A DNA stretch of 64,000 nt from Dicyema japonicum (lineage: Eukaryota; Dicyemida; Rhombozoa; Dicyemidae). Below the pieces are notes generated by a model. The model saw only the letters and a program-made list of their open reading frames with translations, had not been told where the DNA came from and made no database searches. The translations under genes were made by a program, and so were the position numbers. Location: the NCBI GenBank assembly GCA_011109175.1, contig RDEW01000063.1, forward strand, positions 187,779 through 251,778, written 5' to 3'. Of the stretch, positions 1-12,672 are shown in pieces (the first letter of the stretch is position 1; each line of letters opens with the position of its first letter).

Positions 1-741
1 GCTTGTATTTTCACTGAAAGATCTTCGTGATCAGTAATTGTATTAATGACCTCGCTATTGTTGGTACCTATCTTGACGATACTCTTTGCATCAGATAAAG
101 ACTTTAGCTTTATATGACATGTGACGTCGATTGATATGGATATCATGGCCTTATGTCTAAGAACCTCAGAAAGATTCCTACGACAAGGCAATAATCTGAA
201 CTTAGAAACGTGCTCTGTAGTCTGTTAAATTCCCTTCTAAACTGAATCGCTCGGATTAGAAAGATAAGGAGAAGCCATTGGTTAGTTTTGTTCTTCCCAA
301 GTCGTCCCAGTAGTCACGTTGTATGTCACCGCTAAAGCCGAGAGGCTTAGGGGAGAAATACGATGGACATCTTGACCTGACTGGTACATGTTCAGTGATC
401 CACTTTACCTAGGTGACGACAATGTCTTATGGTATTCATAAGAATCCATAGAATCCAGTACGAGGTAGGAGCACCGGGAAAGAATGAGGATTTTGGCGGA
501 GCGCATCGGGATCACGTGATAGTTAGTTTTGGTTTTACCGTGGTCTTGGGTGTTAAATAAATAAATAAATATCTTCATTCTACCGAGAGACTATTCCGCT
601 CCGTGGCGACGAGTTCTGGCTTAGACCTCACTTGCAGGAGAAATTGCTCTTAATCACTTCGCTGGATGAGGGTTCTCTGGAACGTATTGATATCACGGGT
701 CTAGTTAGTTCGTGTTTACCCTTGGTCTTTGGAATAATTCC
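1..741. other. No gene seen; two LINE 3' tails
   Basis: No coding region is recognisable. Two plus-strand LINE 3' ends are present. One, near 505-575, has the words GGGATCAC and GGTTTTACCGTGG and ends in a (TAAA)n tract; the other, near 690-745, has TATCACGGGTCTAGTTAGT. The same tail occurs near 42,600, 47,412, 49,780 and 63,215 and, reversed, near 10,000. Confidence 0.5.
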
Positions 742-3003
742 ATGTTGAGCCGTTCCGTGGGTCGCACCTTTTTGAGGCGAGCTTGCTTCCAATCCTGTGG
801 TGAAAGGCTTCCGTCTTCGTGCCTAAAGCTCCAGTTGTCTCCATAGCAATGAGAGCGAAATGGTAATGGTCATACTTATGGATCTTCTTAACTTCCGCTT
901 AATCGGCTGCATCTCCAGGAGAATGCGTCGCCGTCAGCAATCTGGCTCCTGAGAAGTGTCCACACTCGTTGCGTCTCAGACGAGTGATTTTCCGTGGGAG
1001 TATGGGAATAACGTCATTCCATCCGGCTTCTTCCCGTCGCCTCTGTCTAAGCCCAATGGTTCCAATTGGGCAGGAAATTCCGCAGCCTTGAAGGCTCGAA
1101 AAATGATGTCATTGAGGGCTGTATGGCGTGGGGCTCGACCAGCACTCCGTCGGCAAGAGAGTGGAAGTAATCTTTTCGTATCAACATCTCCGCTTAAACG
1201 GCATTTGTGTCTTTGGCATATGTCCAGTCCTAGGCGTAGTGCCATCCCGATCCTCAAGCTGTTTTCGTCAAAGAGGGTCCCGAAATGTGGACAAAATTGG
1301 GCCTCGAGCCAGAAACCATTTCCTCGATGTGCGGCCGACTTAATGCTTTTTAGTCGGTGTTGGTTGGCGCTTTTTTTCGCGGCCTCCAGAGTGCTCATAC
1401 ATGCGATCGAGTCCTAATTCTTCTGGCAAGCGAAGTTCGACGGGAATTCCAAGTCCAACTAACCCCACAACTTGCAAACTCTGTCAAGCTCTGAGTCCAA
1501 GGTATGTCTGGTTGCGTTACGTAGGACTGCTTGGGCCAAGCGACTGCAGCTCGCAAGGGATGAAAAGTAGGCAGGCAGGGCGGCTTCAAGAAGAGATCTC
1601 AACCCAATGCCCTCATTTCTCGCAGGTTGTTTGCACATAGTCCAGCCCAGATCATCGAATTTGACATTCAGTATTGACTCCGCCGATCGTCTCAGAGTTC
1701 CATCAGCCGACAATAGTGCATTCCGGTGGTTGTTTCCAAAAGGGCAGCCAGGGAAGTGTACCTTGTCCAAGGAGGATATGCTGAAACATGAAAGTAGGGA
1801 TCTGAATTCTTGGCAGGTAGTAGAAAATTTTGGAGATGAGCAGCAAATATTGATCAGTTCCGATTTTATAACATTAACAATTAAACCCCATTCGTTTGAA
1901 GCTGAATGGTTGAAGAAATATCCTGATGTACGTTCTCCCATGGGCCAGCGATTGTGGCTTCGTCCAAGTCCCACAGGTTGAGTTCACATTTTATGCTTCT
2001 TGCCACTGAGTCAATTGTCATTGCAAAAAGCAAAGGCCCTAGTGGGTCTCCCTGCTGAACGCCTGTGCGTGAATAAACGATATCGTTTCCGTAAACGAAG
2101 GCTGAGTTCGTCCCATACGATAAGTGTACAAGTCGGCCAATCTCTGGACCTCTCTTCCAACAGGTTTCTAAAATACAGTCTCTCCTCAGCGTGTTGAAGG
2201 CATTTGCTATATCAAGCTTCAGGCCTAGCCTTTGGGTCTGAGAATTATTGCTGTTGAAGTAACTCCTCGCGGCGTGGACTGCTGCCTCGCAACCGACGGT
2301 CACTCCCACCCCAAGTTGAGTCGGAAACAGCTCTTCAGCAACATTGTGGGAGACTTTCCGGGCAGAGATTTTACCAGCAAGCCTTCGAAAGTATGTACCG
2401 ATCGCAATTGGGCGGACACCATCTCCTTTTCGGAATGCCAATAGATGTCCACAAAAAAGGTCTCTAGCAAATTTTGGAATATCACCATTAACTATTCGAG
2501 TGAGCAGCAAAATGATAGACGTTAACAAGGCACGGCCGGCTTCAGCAGTAGCTACAGAGGTTAAGTCCTTTATATGGCTTTGGCGCAGTCCGTTTAGGCC
2601 TCCGCAGCTACTGGGTGCAAAAGACTACTTCAAATTCCGTGGCAGTAAATGCCGGGAGGTCTTCTGGCATTGTCAAGTTCCGCTGGTTCGGTGGTGGTCC
2701 AGGCTGCTTCCTTCTCAATAACTCCAAGACTTCAGGGCACGGCTTTAACAGCGCTTTGTCACAAGACACCACTCTTACAGCTGCGCGAACGTCCCCTTCC
2801 ATTAGTTTTCGGTTCACCCTCTCTCGAAATGCTTTAGAATCTTTCTGTTTACTCCCAGCTTCTGTAGACAACTGTTTGCACCGAAATACTTGTTCAGGCT
2901 CGATTCCAGAGTCTTCCTGCGTTGAAGTGGCCAAAAAGGCAGAAGTATTCATCTTGATTTTTGAGGCCAGTGATCCGTTGCTAGCTTGATGATTCGGTCG
3001 CAA
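742..3003 (-). pseudogene. R2/NeSL-like non-LTR retrotransposon (RT plus RLE), decayed
   Basis: Minus-strand remnant of a retrotransposon polyprotein of the kind that has a reverse transcriptase followed by a restriction-like endonuclease. Reading down from 3,003: an N-terminal segment (3,003-2,608) with the family-typical stretch around FRERVNRKLMEGDVRAA; RT fingers and palm (2,528-1,881) with GVRPIAIG, LKLDIANAFNTLRRD and GVQQGDPLGPLLF; thumb sequence in shifted frames (about 1,974-1,459); and the C-terminal domain (1,398-about 760) with RSAGRAPRH, KKPDGMT and DATSVD. The PD...D residues of the endonuclease are present, but the Trp codon before DATSVD is TGA and the zinc-knuckle His is lost. 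Several frameshifts separate the blocks. The same family contributes the tails at 13,085, 22,346, 31,575 and 43,848. The exact clade within the RLE group is uncertain. Confidence 0.8.
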
Positions 3004-4347
3004 CAGTAATTAGAACATTTGCTGTGAGAATACTCCAATTGCTAGGTTTACAAAATTTATCAATAATAAAAATATACACGTGTTTAATAATCAATAAATC
3101 AGTGATGAATATGAAAATTTAATCTACAAGTCAACACACTTGAATACAAAATTAAAAACCACTACTACTCGAGTTAAATGACAAGTCATGTGGCCTGATG
3201 TTCATAAAGACATGCACTATCAGCGTCGTTTTTGACAAATCAGCTGATTTGCACGAAAAGACTCTACGCCTTTTATGGAGCCGAGCAGATCCTACCATCG
3301 TCACTCCACTGTCAGAGTCGTGAACCCATGTCTTTAATCGAACCCATGTCTTTCCTGATAGAGATATGAGAACTCAATCTACTAGCCTCCTTTCCCATTA
3401 CCCCTTCGCTGCTCTGCCGCTCCCAGCTCTATTGTTGGTTCGGTCTTCTTTAAAGCTTTTAGTTCCCCATTTGTGATTTTTTCTACTTGTCACCGTTTTT
3501 CAACTCTTTCCTCGCTGATATTTGTACACATCAAACAACTGTTCTTTAAGCGAATGAAAAGACAGATGACGTACGGTCTTTTAGCCATTTAACATAGAAT
3601 TTAACCAACTTGATAAATCTTTAAATTTTTGAACACATTTGAACTTTTTATTGGTTCCGTTGATATAATAATTAGAGACCACACTAACTAATGATCCCAG
3701 CAAGCTCCAGCAGAGACCTTTAACTTGGCCCGACCGTTTTCCATATACCCCAAATAAGCACGTATACGTGAATCTTCATAGTCAACACGGGAAGTTCTAT
3801 GGTTCATGCGTATCATAGATTCTAGAGTCATTGAGGCTGGGACTCTCCAAAAGTCATTCCTTTCGTAATTTTAGAGACGTTCTTTCGGTTATCCTTGATC
3901 TCCAAAACATTTTTCCCAAGAAATGAATGGACCCCAGATTAAACATGCATAAGAAATGTGTGGTTCAATGAATTAGTTTTACAACGTTGTTGAAGATTTA
4001 GCATCAACATGAGGGTTATATATTGCCTTGAAGAAGATTGAGTTAAGGGCTCTTTAGCTGATATTTGTAATCAAGGTTTTGTTCCGTAAATTGATCAACG
4101 CATTCACAATTCAACCCTGACACCATATTCGCAGACAAATAAGCAAATAAATTACGAATGTGAATGTTCTGTGGTTTTTATAATTTTATTTTCACATTTC
4201 CTGTCAAACACACAAGATTCAACCGCCAGGATCTTAAAGGAGATTTTCTCATTCAAGTGAGTTACTTCAGACAACTCGAACCGTATTCAACACGCGTAAA
4301 TATAGCTTTTATATATTTGCGAATTGGACAATGACACGGTTACCTTA
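3004..4347. other. AT-rich stretch, no gene recognised
   Basis: No open frame of meaningful length and no recognisable protein on either strand. Around 3,323-3,352 the word AACCCATGTCTTT occurs twice in direct succession, a minor short tandem duplication. Confidence 0.4.
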
Positions 4348-4578
4348 ATGCAGTCAATGTCATCGACTCACGTGACTCGACGTCTAGCTAAACAAAATCC
4401 CCTTAAGGTGATTCATAGTAAAGCAAACCTTCTCATAAATAATAGGCATTTGTTAGAACTGAAAATTGATGAGTCTGTTCAACGGTGCGAGGCAGAACAC
4501 AAAGACAAGCTTCGACATACTATCTCCTTGCAAAATCCCCATGTAATTGTAACTTCATTAATATTATCTTTGTTCTAG
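4348..4578 (+). CDS. Hypothetical 76-aa ORF
   Basis: Open frame from the ATG at 4,348 to a stop at 4,578. The product is polar and charged, with a heptad-like stretch around HLLELKIDESVQRC that could form a short helix. I do not recognise it. No ultra-short intron is evident inside it and no homologous copy is seen elsewhere in the window. It may be one exon of a larger gene or chance; treat it as a weak candidate. Confidence 0.2.
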   Translation: MQSMSSTHVTRRLAKQNPLKVIHSKANLLINNRHLLELKIDESVQRCEAEHKDKLRHTISLQNPHVIVTSLILSLF

Positions 4579-7179
4579 TAACACTCCACCTATTTAGGAA
4601 GACCTTAACAACTGAATGAAATACAACAAAAGGCTCGCAGGCACTCGATATGTTAGCTATGATCAACTGAATCAAACGCTTTTTGACATCCACTCACATA
4701 CACAGAGGTGAGAGTCAATGAGGTGATCTAAGCCTTCCTCAGTATCGACCTTAACTTGTTCCGATGATTCCTCGTTCCGATACTATCGAGAGAGGCTTCA
4801 ATTGTAGATAAATTTACAAATTTATTTGTTTTATAAATTATTTTACAATATGGCAATTTTAATACAATTGTACATAATTCGTCGTGTGACGCCACGTGTG
4901 TTGTTTTCATCGTCTTTTACTGTTCTACGTTAATATATTTTCTGTTATATATAATATGTCACATGGGCAACATGAAACCTATGGGCAACCTGTTTTTTTA
5001 CGTGTTTCCATGGTAACCAGAATATACTACATAATATGACTTTCTTGTAACTTACAAGAACAACATTTAACTAATTCATTAATTCTAAATAAAAAATTAA
5101 TTTAAATTGTATTTATTAAATGGCTAACCTGATTTCTTTTAATTTTAATAGCATGGCTTTAGTGATTTTGTATGTCTCAATTTAGCGGGTATATCAGAGA
5201 TCTTATCGAATATGACAAAATTAAAAAGATATTATGTGGAATCAATTTTTGGTGTATTTAATTAAGGTACGAATCGCGAAAGATCATGGAACTAACCCAG
5301 CATTGATGCTTGAAAAGTTTAATCCAACTATTCTGATACTTGCGAAATAGTCTTATCTAATTCACGTGTAGAGGTATTTTTCGAATGTATTTATAGGTTG
5401 AATTTTCTGATGGATGAAGAAGACCGGTCTTAATGTCAAGACTTAAAAAATAATTGTTTTTTATATTAAATAAATTCCTCATTTTCGGCTGTGAATCTAC
5501 AACAACCTAGTAACAAATAAGAAGGATCAATCATTATTGCATTATTGGGCGTTTTTTGGACCCACTCTTGTCTTCCCCTTATTCACTTGAATCACCTATA
5601 CTACATTTCTTTGTTTACACTATGATCGAACTAGAACTATGATTGAGGACACTTGTCGCCTTTTCGAGTAATATAATTTCTAGTCCAACCTACAGTGCAG
5701 GTGAACAGTCTCGCGAAGCCAACACAACATCATCCGCATAGGAAAGTAGAACAGGATTATCAGATGATATAAGTAAGACTAATTAATTTCTATTCTTTCC
5801 CACAGAATAAAGATTTGACTACAGAACAATGATTCTAAACTAATCTCACCATGCCAGAACTAGTTGCTTGAGCTGGACTAACGATTAAGTCATCCCTGTG
5901 GCTCGCCGTTAGGAGAAATTTATAGCCGGAAGATGTGAAGTCCCTAGTATACTTCCTCTCTGTCTGCTGAAATATAGTATGGATTCTAATGTCCCAATTC
6001 GCATAGTTATGATCTTTTTATAAAACCTTGTTTGATTTCTCATTTTGTCTCGGTTAGTTCTTTTGACCACATTTTGTTCCCACTAAGAATGATCTCCAAC
6101 TTAGGAAACCGACTGAATGTACGTTTTCATTGAGACACCAATCGATAGGAGGCATTGTTTAATTAGGGTTAGAAATAATTGAGAATATATAACAGCGTCA
6201 AAGTTATTTTAAGTGGCATAAATGATACACAAATACTCTCACCAATAAAACACGATTTTGAAAAATATGTATTTTTATAATTTTAAAACTTTTTTTCAAA
6301 AGAAACAATTTATTAAAATAAATTAAATTTGTTATGAAAGCTCTCCTTATGGGTACGCATGGGAGTTACCTCTCATAATCGCGAACCTAACGTTCACCCT
6401 TCAAGCCATCCAATTAACCTGATAAAATCTGAAATGCTCGTGCCAGTCACAGCAAACTTCTCAACGGAGATCGGCTGGAAAACGAACCACTCCACGATGG
6501 TACTTCATCCTTTTCATATATTTGGCAGTCACTCTGCAAAACCCGCGTGCAACGAGGAATATATAAACCCATTAGAGAAAGTGTCTATGTAAGTTGAATC
6601 CCAATAATAAATCTCCTTCGGGTTGTTGCGCCATTTAGGTTCTTTCTATCATCTCTCTCAAGACCAACGGCTAACAAGAGGAAGCGAGCCCTGCGTATTC
6701 GATAGCTCTCATGACAGTCGCGTTTAATGTAGTGTACGAAGGAATCTTCCTGAGTTCCCTCTGTATGAGTTTTCCAAGTAGAACCCACCACATCGGCATC
6801 AGCTTTCAAGTAGACGCCTAGGTCTAGCCGAAGAGCAACTCCAACGGGGATTATATTCCTGTCAAGCTAAGTACCGACTGCCGTATCGGGAAGGCATTGA
6901 GCCAGGATCCAGAATTCTCAGCAACGCTGCATTCAGAACTCGGCTACGATGGGTATTTGCGGATTGTTTAAGTCCATTAAGCTTTTTTCACAAAGGATTT
7001 CATCCCAGAGGTGATTCTATCGAATTAAAAAATTAAAACTTTATAGTTATTTGAGCGAATATCTACACAATTTTGAAAAGAAATACCCGCGCAGCCAGTG
7101 TGGCCACTGTATGGACCTCTGATTGATTTCTTTTAGGGTAATAAATTGCTTTTTGTGGGCATACACAAAAATCTGGAGC
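4579..7179. other. Mostly AT-rich, no gene recognised; short ORFs only
   Basis: Two short frames stand out but match nothing I know: 6,359-6,592 on plus (77 aa) and 6,585-6,809 on minus (74 aa, basic, rich in Arg and His). They overlap at their ends. The rest is very AT-rich. Long-range repeats are not obvious. Confidence 0.3.
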
Positions 7180-7290
7180 AGACATCCTAGTGGTTAGTGC
7201 TGTCCTTTGCGTATCACATAGCGTGAGTTCGTTCCTCTCACAGGTAAGGAGTGATTTTCAGCCTCTTGACAGATATCTCTTTAATATTAA
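7180..7290 (+). repeat. tRNA-derived SINE head, diverged
   Basis: The sequence has a polymerase III A-box-like stretch (CCTAGTGGTTAGTGC) followed about 35 bases later by a B-box-like GAGTTCGTTCC. The T-arm is imperfect, so this is a diverged tRNA-like SINE head and not a working tRNA gene. Confidence 0.45.
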
Positions 7291-7629
7291 ATAAAGGATA
7301 ATCATTTGTTTTATTGGTCAGAAGATTAAGATGGTCTCTTCTAGATAATACATCAACTCGGACCCCTATTTATTGTGTGGCTTGTAGAAATGATGGAATG
7401 TATGAGCAGATTGGAGGAACTTTGAAGAATCTACTATACGAGAGAACAAGAGCATGCGAGTATGTTATCAATATGACAATGGTATGTGAGTTGAATTCCC
7501 CTTTTTGATCATAAACTTCTTGTTCTATTTTCAATTCCTTCTTTTCATTAGCCTTGCGTCATGAATCCGCTTGCTTCAACAAGCACACAATACTATGACA
7601 TCATGCACCAAAGAAAATCATTTACTAAT

Positions 7630-7800
7630 AATAATAATAATAAAAGCCTTTTCACGAGAGCCATAGTATTTTATAGCTCCGCATAGGCAGGACATACACT
7701 TTATTTAAGTAAAGAACAGTTAATTTTAACTAATCGTAAAACCAAGGAATGATCTTCACTTCTTTTTTTTTCTTTTTCTTGTGTGAGTGTCACACCCATA
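7630..7800 (-). repeat. SINE family A, truncated copy
   Basis: Nearly identical to the distal half of the SINE at 54,360-54,690: both contain CCTTTTCACGAGAGCCATA, an ACTTTATTTAAGTAAAG stretch, AACCAAGGAATGATCTTC and a pyrimidine run. This copy lacks the tRNA-like head. An (ATA)n/(ATT)n stretch flanks it at 7,625. Confidence 0.75.
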
Positions 7801-8079
7801 TAAATCATTTACTATTTAAATAAATAATTATTTAAATAAATAAATAAGTATAATAAATAAATAATTTACTATTTGATGACTTTGGTAATTTTCGTTACTT
7901 TTTCATTCTCCTTAAAGCGGTTTTTAAAAAATTGACAACTTTTTAGTGGAGAGTGTTATATCCCCCTCTGTAGAAATGTCTATAAGACAAATTCACTAGA
8001 GGAAATCTTCCGAATTAGTAAAACTAGTGTACTTAATGAAACTTTAAATATTGTCATAAAAATTATAAATAAAATCCAA

Positions 8080-8880
8080 CAGAAAATATGCCCGCTTATT
8101 CAATATTTTTTGAATTGACGCGGAAAAAACGTGCATACGTATTATTCCCTTAAAAATGAAATTGACTTAGGTTCGCCGTTATCAAAGGGAATTGCATTGA
8201 ACAGATTTGTCACTTTTTATGTACATTTGTTGAATTTCTGAAATTAGGAGATGATAGCAACGATTTTAATGCATCGCAAAATTTTTTTTGATTTGGCTTT
8301 TTTCGAAACTTAATGAGGTTAGTAGAAATTAGACTACTTTTAGGTATCTTTGATGTCACAAAGTAATCATGTAACAATAATAAAAAATGTTGAAAGAATA
8401 ATAAAATCTTTTTTGATAAAATCTAAATTTTTAATATTTTTAATGGAAGATTGATCATTCAAATCCATAGTTTTAAACTCTGATGCCGAATTAGAGAGAT
8501 CTCAAAAAATAACACATTTTATGAAATTAACTTTCAGAAAATCTCAATTTCTCAGTTTTGGCAGAATTTGAAGATTAAAATTTGTAATTCGATCTCTCAG
8601 ATAATCTTTACTTTCAGACTTCATATCTTTTTGAAAGTGGATTCAGCTCACTTAATTATTTATTAAAAAGTGAGCGAAATAAATTAAAAGTTTGTGATGT
8701 TCGACTTCATTTAAGTCAAATCAAGCCTGATATGAATTGTTGGCTTAAAGTCATCACTAATGGCTCATTAAGAACATTGGCTTTGAACTATTCTGGACTA
8801 GATCAGTTGCTCAGAGTCGCTGTAGACAGAAAAAATGTACATAAAGCAGATAAAGGATGAAATATTTGGATTTTGTGGAG
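8080..8880 (+). pseudogene. Decayed leucine-rich-repeat-like gene, possibly ZYG11-related
   Basis: Several short frames read like one leucine-rich protein broken by frameshifts and possibly by tiny introns. The clearest block, about 8,638-8,865, contains NKLKVCDVRLHLSQI and SLRTLALNYSGLDQLL, with LRR-type spacing of Leu, Ile and Val. Upstream blocks (about 8,340-8,570) contain further Lys/Leu/Ile-rich helices, and a candidate 27-nt GT-AG intron lies near 8,220-8,246. The composition resembles the ZYG11-like genes at 19,173 and 28,393, but I see no strong word match to them, so the relationship is a guess. No intact reading exists. Confidence 0.3.
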
Positions 8881-9530
8881 GATCCAGTATCGACGAAGGC
8901 TTGCTTCGACGAGATGCGAGCGTTGTCGAGAAAATTAAATTAAAAATATGAAATTTAAAAAATTTTCACTTGATGTTAAAATATGTCACAGTTCAGAGCT
9001 ACCAGAACTGCGAGGTTTTAAAAATATTAATATTTGTTAATAAAAAAAATACATTTCTGAAGTTTTATTCATTAAATATCTGAAATTATTAATTTTTTCC
9101 ATATTATTTTGGAGATCGTGATCTTCTGCAAACCAACATCCCATCAAAATTATTGATTGAATGTAGCATGTTTTCATTTTATTTGGAAAATGGTTGACCA
9201 AACTATTTTTTACAATAAAATTTATAAAACATTTTTTTTAATTTTTATATTCATTATTCGTATTATTTAAAAAAGAATCACCTGCAATTCTATTCATCCT
9301 ATCATTTCTCCTCTTTGAGATGAGCCGATTCTGTTAAGCATGGTCAGTGACCTGCTTCCTTTAATTCATGACGTTTCCACGGCGACTGGTTCAAAATGAA
9401 CTGTCCATCGAAAAATTTGTACTTTTTTCATCTTTAAGGTCTCAACTTTTTCTGATACAGAGCCTAGTTGCAGTCATATCAAGGTTGGGGGAGGGAGGCA
9501 ATCCACACAGTTTTATCTTCTAGTTAATTA
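8881..9530. other. AT-rich, no gene recognised
   Basis: No recognisable coding or repeat sequence beyond simple A/T-rich tracts. Confidence 0.4.
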
Positions 9531-9907
9531 TTAGTAGGAGTTCAGGATTTCGGTTTTCATCCGAAAGCCATCGATTCTGTTTTCCACCACCTTATGAATC
9601 GAGTTAAGTAGTTTACCCTCTTCCTCGCTCAAATCATCGATGCCCACTGCCATCTTAATTTCCGCTCTTCTTTTTACTCTATAAACGAAAATATCTTGTC
9701 TTTCTTTGTTGAGAAGTATCATCCCTCACACCCATATAGTAAGCTAGGGAAAATAATCCCCGGGAAGATAAACAGGAAAGTCTCCTTGTAGACTTGTAAT
9801 TTGCGGGTACATAAAAGGCCCTGGAAAGATATTTTCTTTCTTACTTTAATGTCATTAAAGAATGTGTCTTCGTGATCGATTGTGACCCAAAGTAACTGAG
9901 TGACCAC
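9531..9907 (-). pseudogene. Jockey-like LINE, C-terminal fragment
   Basis: Two adjoining minus-strand frames match the C-terminal part of the LINE at 16,440-18,530. FPGIIFPSLLYGCEG corresponds to TIIPSLLYGLEGW there, and the following block with YRVKRRAEIKMAVGID corresponds to KSRRAGIKIALHK. The two frames meet at about 9,720 through a frameshift. Only the domain after the RT palm remains. Confidence 0.65.
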
Positions 9908-9989
9908 ACTCTCGTTACTCCCACTGTGTATAGCTGATCATGGTGCCGTCTAAACCGACTTATCCTCATTGAGTTAGAGTTTTCCGTAG

Positions 9990-10400
9990 AGCTTCAGCTG
10001 TCAGGTGATCCTGGCCTCCTTAAACAGTCGTCTCATCTTGGTCCGAGAACCGACGCACTTCTGTATATACGAGACATTTTTGGGAATTTCGGAGCTGTCA
10101 ATAGGTCTCCCGTTCTCCCCACTAGTTCTTCGAAAGGAGTTGGAATTATCGGGGACGAGAAAAACCTTTATACGGTCCCTATGACTGTTGTTTGAAAGAC
10201 ATTAATCTTCTTCAGGTTCGTATTGAACAGGAGTGTCCCCCATGCAGCACAGTAAACTGATTGTCGGTTGTATGTATTATAGTGAGTTTAGAGTAGAGTA
10301 GAAACAATTTTTGTAGTATTCAGGAAGTGTTCTACAAAGTTTAGTTTTTGTAGAGAAGAAAATGTGACGGTGCTAACTATTTATTGAATGACATGAGGGG
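9990..10400 (-). pseudogene. LINE 3' end with RKCVGSR...IT tail
   Basis: Reverse-strand translation gives a fragmented C-terminus containing RKCVGSRTK and ending at the AGGATCACCTGA stop context, the same ending as the LINE at 45,150-47,490. The stretch near 10,235 (CCCCCATGCAGCACA) corresponds to the conserved CAAWG region. It is a truncated, frameshifted copy directly upstream, in element sense, of the fragment at 9,531-9,907, and it belongs to a different LINE subfamily. Confidence 0.6.
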
Positions 10401-10924
10401 GTCTTAAAGATACCCTATAACTCGATAGAGTTTGGAGGGAATTAAGTCTCCATGAAGAGTAAAAAGAGGTTGTTAGTCTTCTATTTGTTGTAAAAATCAT
10501 TGTGCAAGACTTCTAGTTGTAGTAAAACCTTATAAAATAAGTTCCTCAATTATCGCAAATGATTACCTACATCTCCAATAAGCATTTTCAAAATAGTGTT
10601 CTTCTTGCAAAATGATTTTAATGTATATTTTATACTATATAATATTTAAATGCTATTTTATATTAAATTGTTATTTTTATTTTAATAATTACATCTTTTT
10701 GCATATTTAAAAAAAATCTTACTCGCTTAATCATATATTCTGTTTGTGGCTTTTGTCTATAAATGATAAAATAATTAAAAACGGATATAAAACGTCTTTT
10801 TCAATTTCAATGGACTGATACTTTTGCCAGCATATCAAGCTCAGAGTACCTTCAAAAATGTCTCCTTTTCCACGATCATTCAACCAGAGAAAAAATTTAA
10901 TGATATTTTATTATTCTTAATTTC

Positions 10925-11185
10925 ATGGAAGAATACTTCGATACGTCAGGGGAGAAGTTCAGAGGTCGTCCAAGAATAACTTTTCCGGAAGTCCTTAATG
11001 GTGACCTGAGATCAGTAACCAGACAACTAAAGGACGGTAAAGACCTTAGTAGTCTGCGGCACTTGGCTTCGGACAGGAGGGGATGGGAAAGGCTAATTAA
11101 AAGGATTGTTCAGACGCGGCACGAATAGAATTATAGTTTATATGATTCTATGTAGTTGCTTATAATAATAATAATAATTAACAAA
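10925..11185 (+). pseudogene. LINE C-terminus (GRPR-type) with TAA-repeat tail
   Basis: An open frame, 10,925-11,128, encodes FRGRPRITFPEVLNGDL and later LASDRRGWERLIKRIV. This is the typical C-terminal end of many animal LINE endonuclease-reverse transcriptases (R-G-R-P-R/T...D-R-x-x-W). The stop is followed within 60 bases by an (ATA/TAA)n run at about 11,162-11,180, as expected of a LINE 3' end. The element is 5'-truncated to this last segment. Confidence 0.7.
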
Positions 11186-11466
11186 AAACTCTATTAATAT
11201 TTAAAAATAAAAAAAAACATCATTTTATTTCTGCACGTTGTTGTTAGCTTCAAGTTGAGCTTGGATGAGTTGCGTAAGATAATTGAATATCTAGAAAATG
11301 GATACTAAGAAATTTGTGACAGGCTAAATGTTAAACATATATTTGGACGACCAAGAGCACCATGGGTTCAAGGACAGGTAGAGAGGTATCATTTATATAA
11401 TGTATAGGCTTTATCAATCTCTTAAAAATGGTTAACTGATTAGGATCGATGTTATGCATTGATTAT

Positions 11467-12672
11467 GGTGGATGTTGAAGATTGCTTAGGGATGGTTGTC
11501 AAAGATAATGTAGAGTACCAACTTCTGAAACCCATCCTTAATGATGAAGATGTGAATTTTGCGAAACAATTGAGGTACCGAATAAAAAGAAAGCTGAATT
11601 TTTTGTTATTGATGAAAAGCTTTATTTGAAAGCTGTTAACGGATTTTACAAACTTGTGATACCCTCAACTAGTAAAGAAGAAATGAGGATTCACCAGACA
11701 AATCACTGTGGACATAACGCTCTGAATGCGCCTTGTCGTCTGCGCTACTAAAAGAACTGTTATTAAAAGACTGCAAGTTTGCAGTGCATAGAAATAATTT
11801 GACTATCATAGTCATATTTTTCAGATTTACCTAATGAGAGATTTCAAGTTGATCTGATTGATCTTGAAAGGTATAGATCACTGGGTTATTTGTGAAGAGT
11901 TGAAAGTCAAAATGATCATATTTCTTTGTTGTTGTCAGTTATGAACGGCCATGTTAGAAAATTGTGTGAGGATCACATAATTACTCAAATCCATGGAAGA
12001 CCTAACAATCCCCAAAATCAAGGGATCGTTGAAAGATTCAACCAGACGATCTCACGGAGTTTATCGAAAATGATGGTTTCGGATGACAGGAAAGAGTGGA
12101 TAAAGCACATTCGAAAGGCTGTGTTTTTATACAATCAAACGCCTCACTCACTCACAGGTAAAATTGTGCTTTTATTTTTTTGTAGGTGTTAGTCCGTTTC
12201 AGAGATATCGAGGGATTCTACAAATCCATTGTTAAAAATACTGTAACGGAGACAGGCGGTGAAGAAACCTGGAAAGTGTAGATAATATTGCTGAATTAAC
12301 AGAGCCAGACGGTAAGGACAGCCCCGAAACATATAGTAAAGGTTTTTTGTCTATAATTATACAAAAGGTGATTTTCCTCGGTAGACTTGAATTCTCCTTA
12401 CTATAAAAGGATGAATAGAAAGATGGGAGTGCATCGATCGAAATATGAATTTAACATAATAGTTATTCAATTTATAATTACTTAAAAGGTTCGTATTCAG
12501 AAGGACTATGGAATTAATCTTCACTACGTATGCAAAGGTTTGAGCATTCCTACGGAGATGTTGTCACTATTGTTGCAAAATTGTCTGACAATTTTGTGAA
12601 CGTTAAAGATAGTGAGGGAATTGTGAAGAAGGTGCATTCTAAACGCCTTAAAAATATAATTATCAATAATTA
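11467..12672 (+). pseudogene. KRBA2-like retroviral-type integrase gene (locus 1)
   Basis: A plus-strand series of frames matches the KRAB-A domain-containing protein 2 type of integrase. An N-terminal segment starts at the ATG at 11,467. A zinc-binding block (about 11,610-11,740) contains KLVIPSTSKEEMRIHQTNHCGHNAL. The DLIDLER block lies at about 11,850. The catalytic-core end with GRPNNPQNQGIVERFNQ and YNQTPHSLTG lies at 11,926-12,157, and an SH3-like C-terminal tail with YGDVVTIVAKL ends at about 12,672. A 28-nt GT-AG intron at 12,158-12,185 restores HSLTG-VSPFQRY. A 27-nt candidate follows the DLIDLER codons, the same place as the 25-nt intron of the locus at 56,268. The region carrying the two catalytic Asp residues is deleted and the frame is broken, so this copy is dead. 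Confidence 0.75.

Noticed and set aside
956-1640. Several plus-strand ORFs up to 153 codons
   Set aside because: They are antisense shadows of the R2-like element on the minus strand, whose translation carries the recognisable RT and endonuclease motifs.
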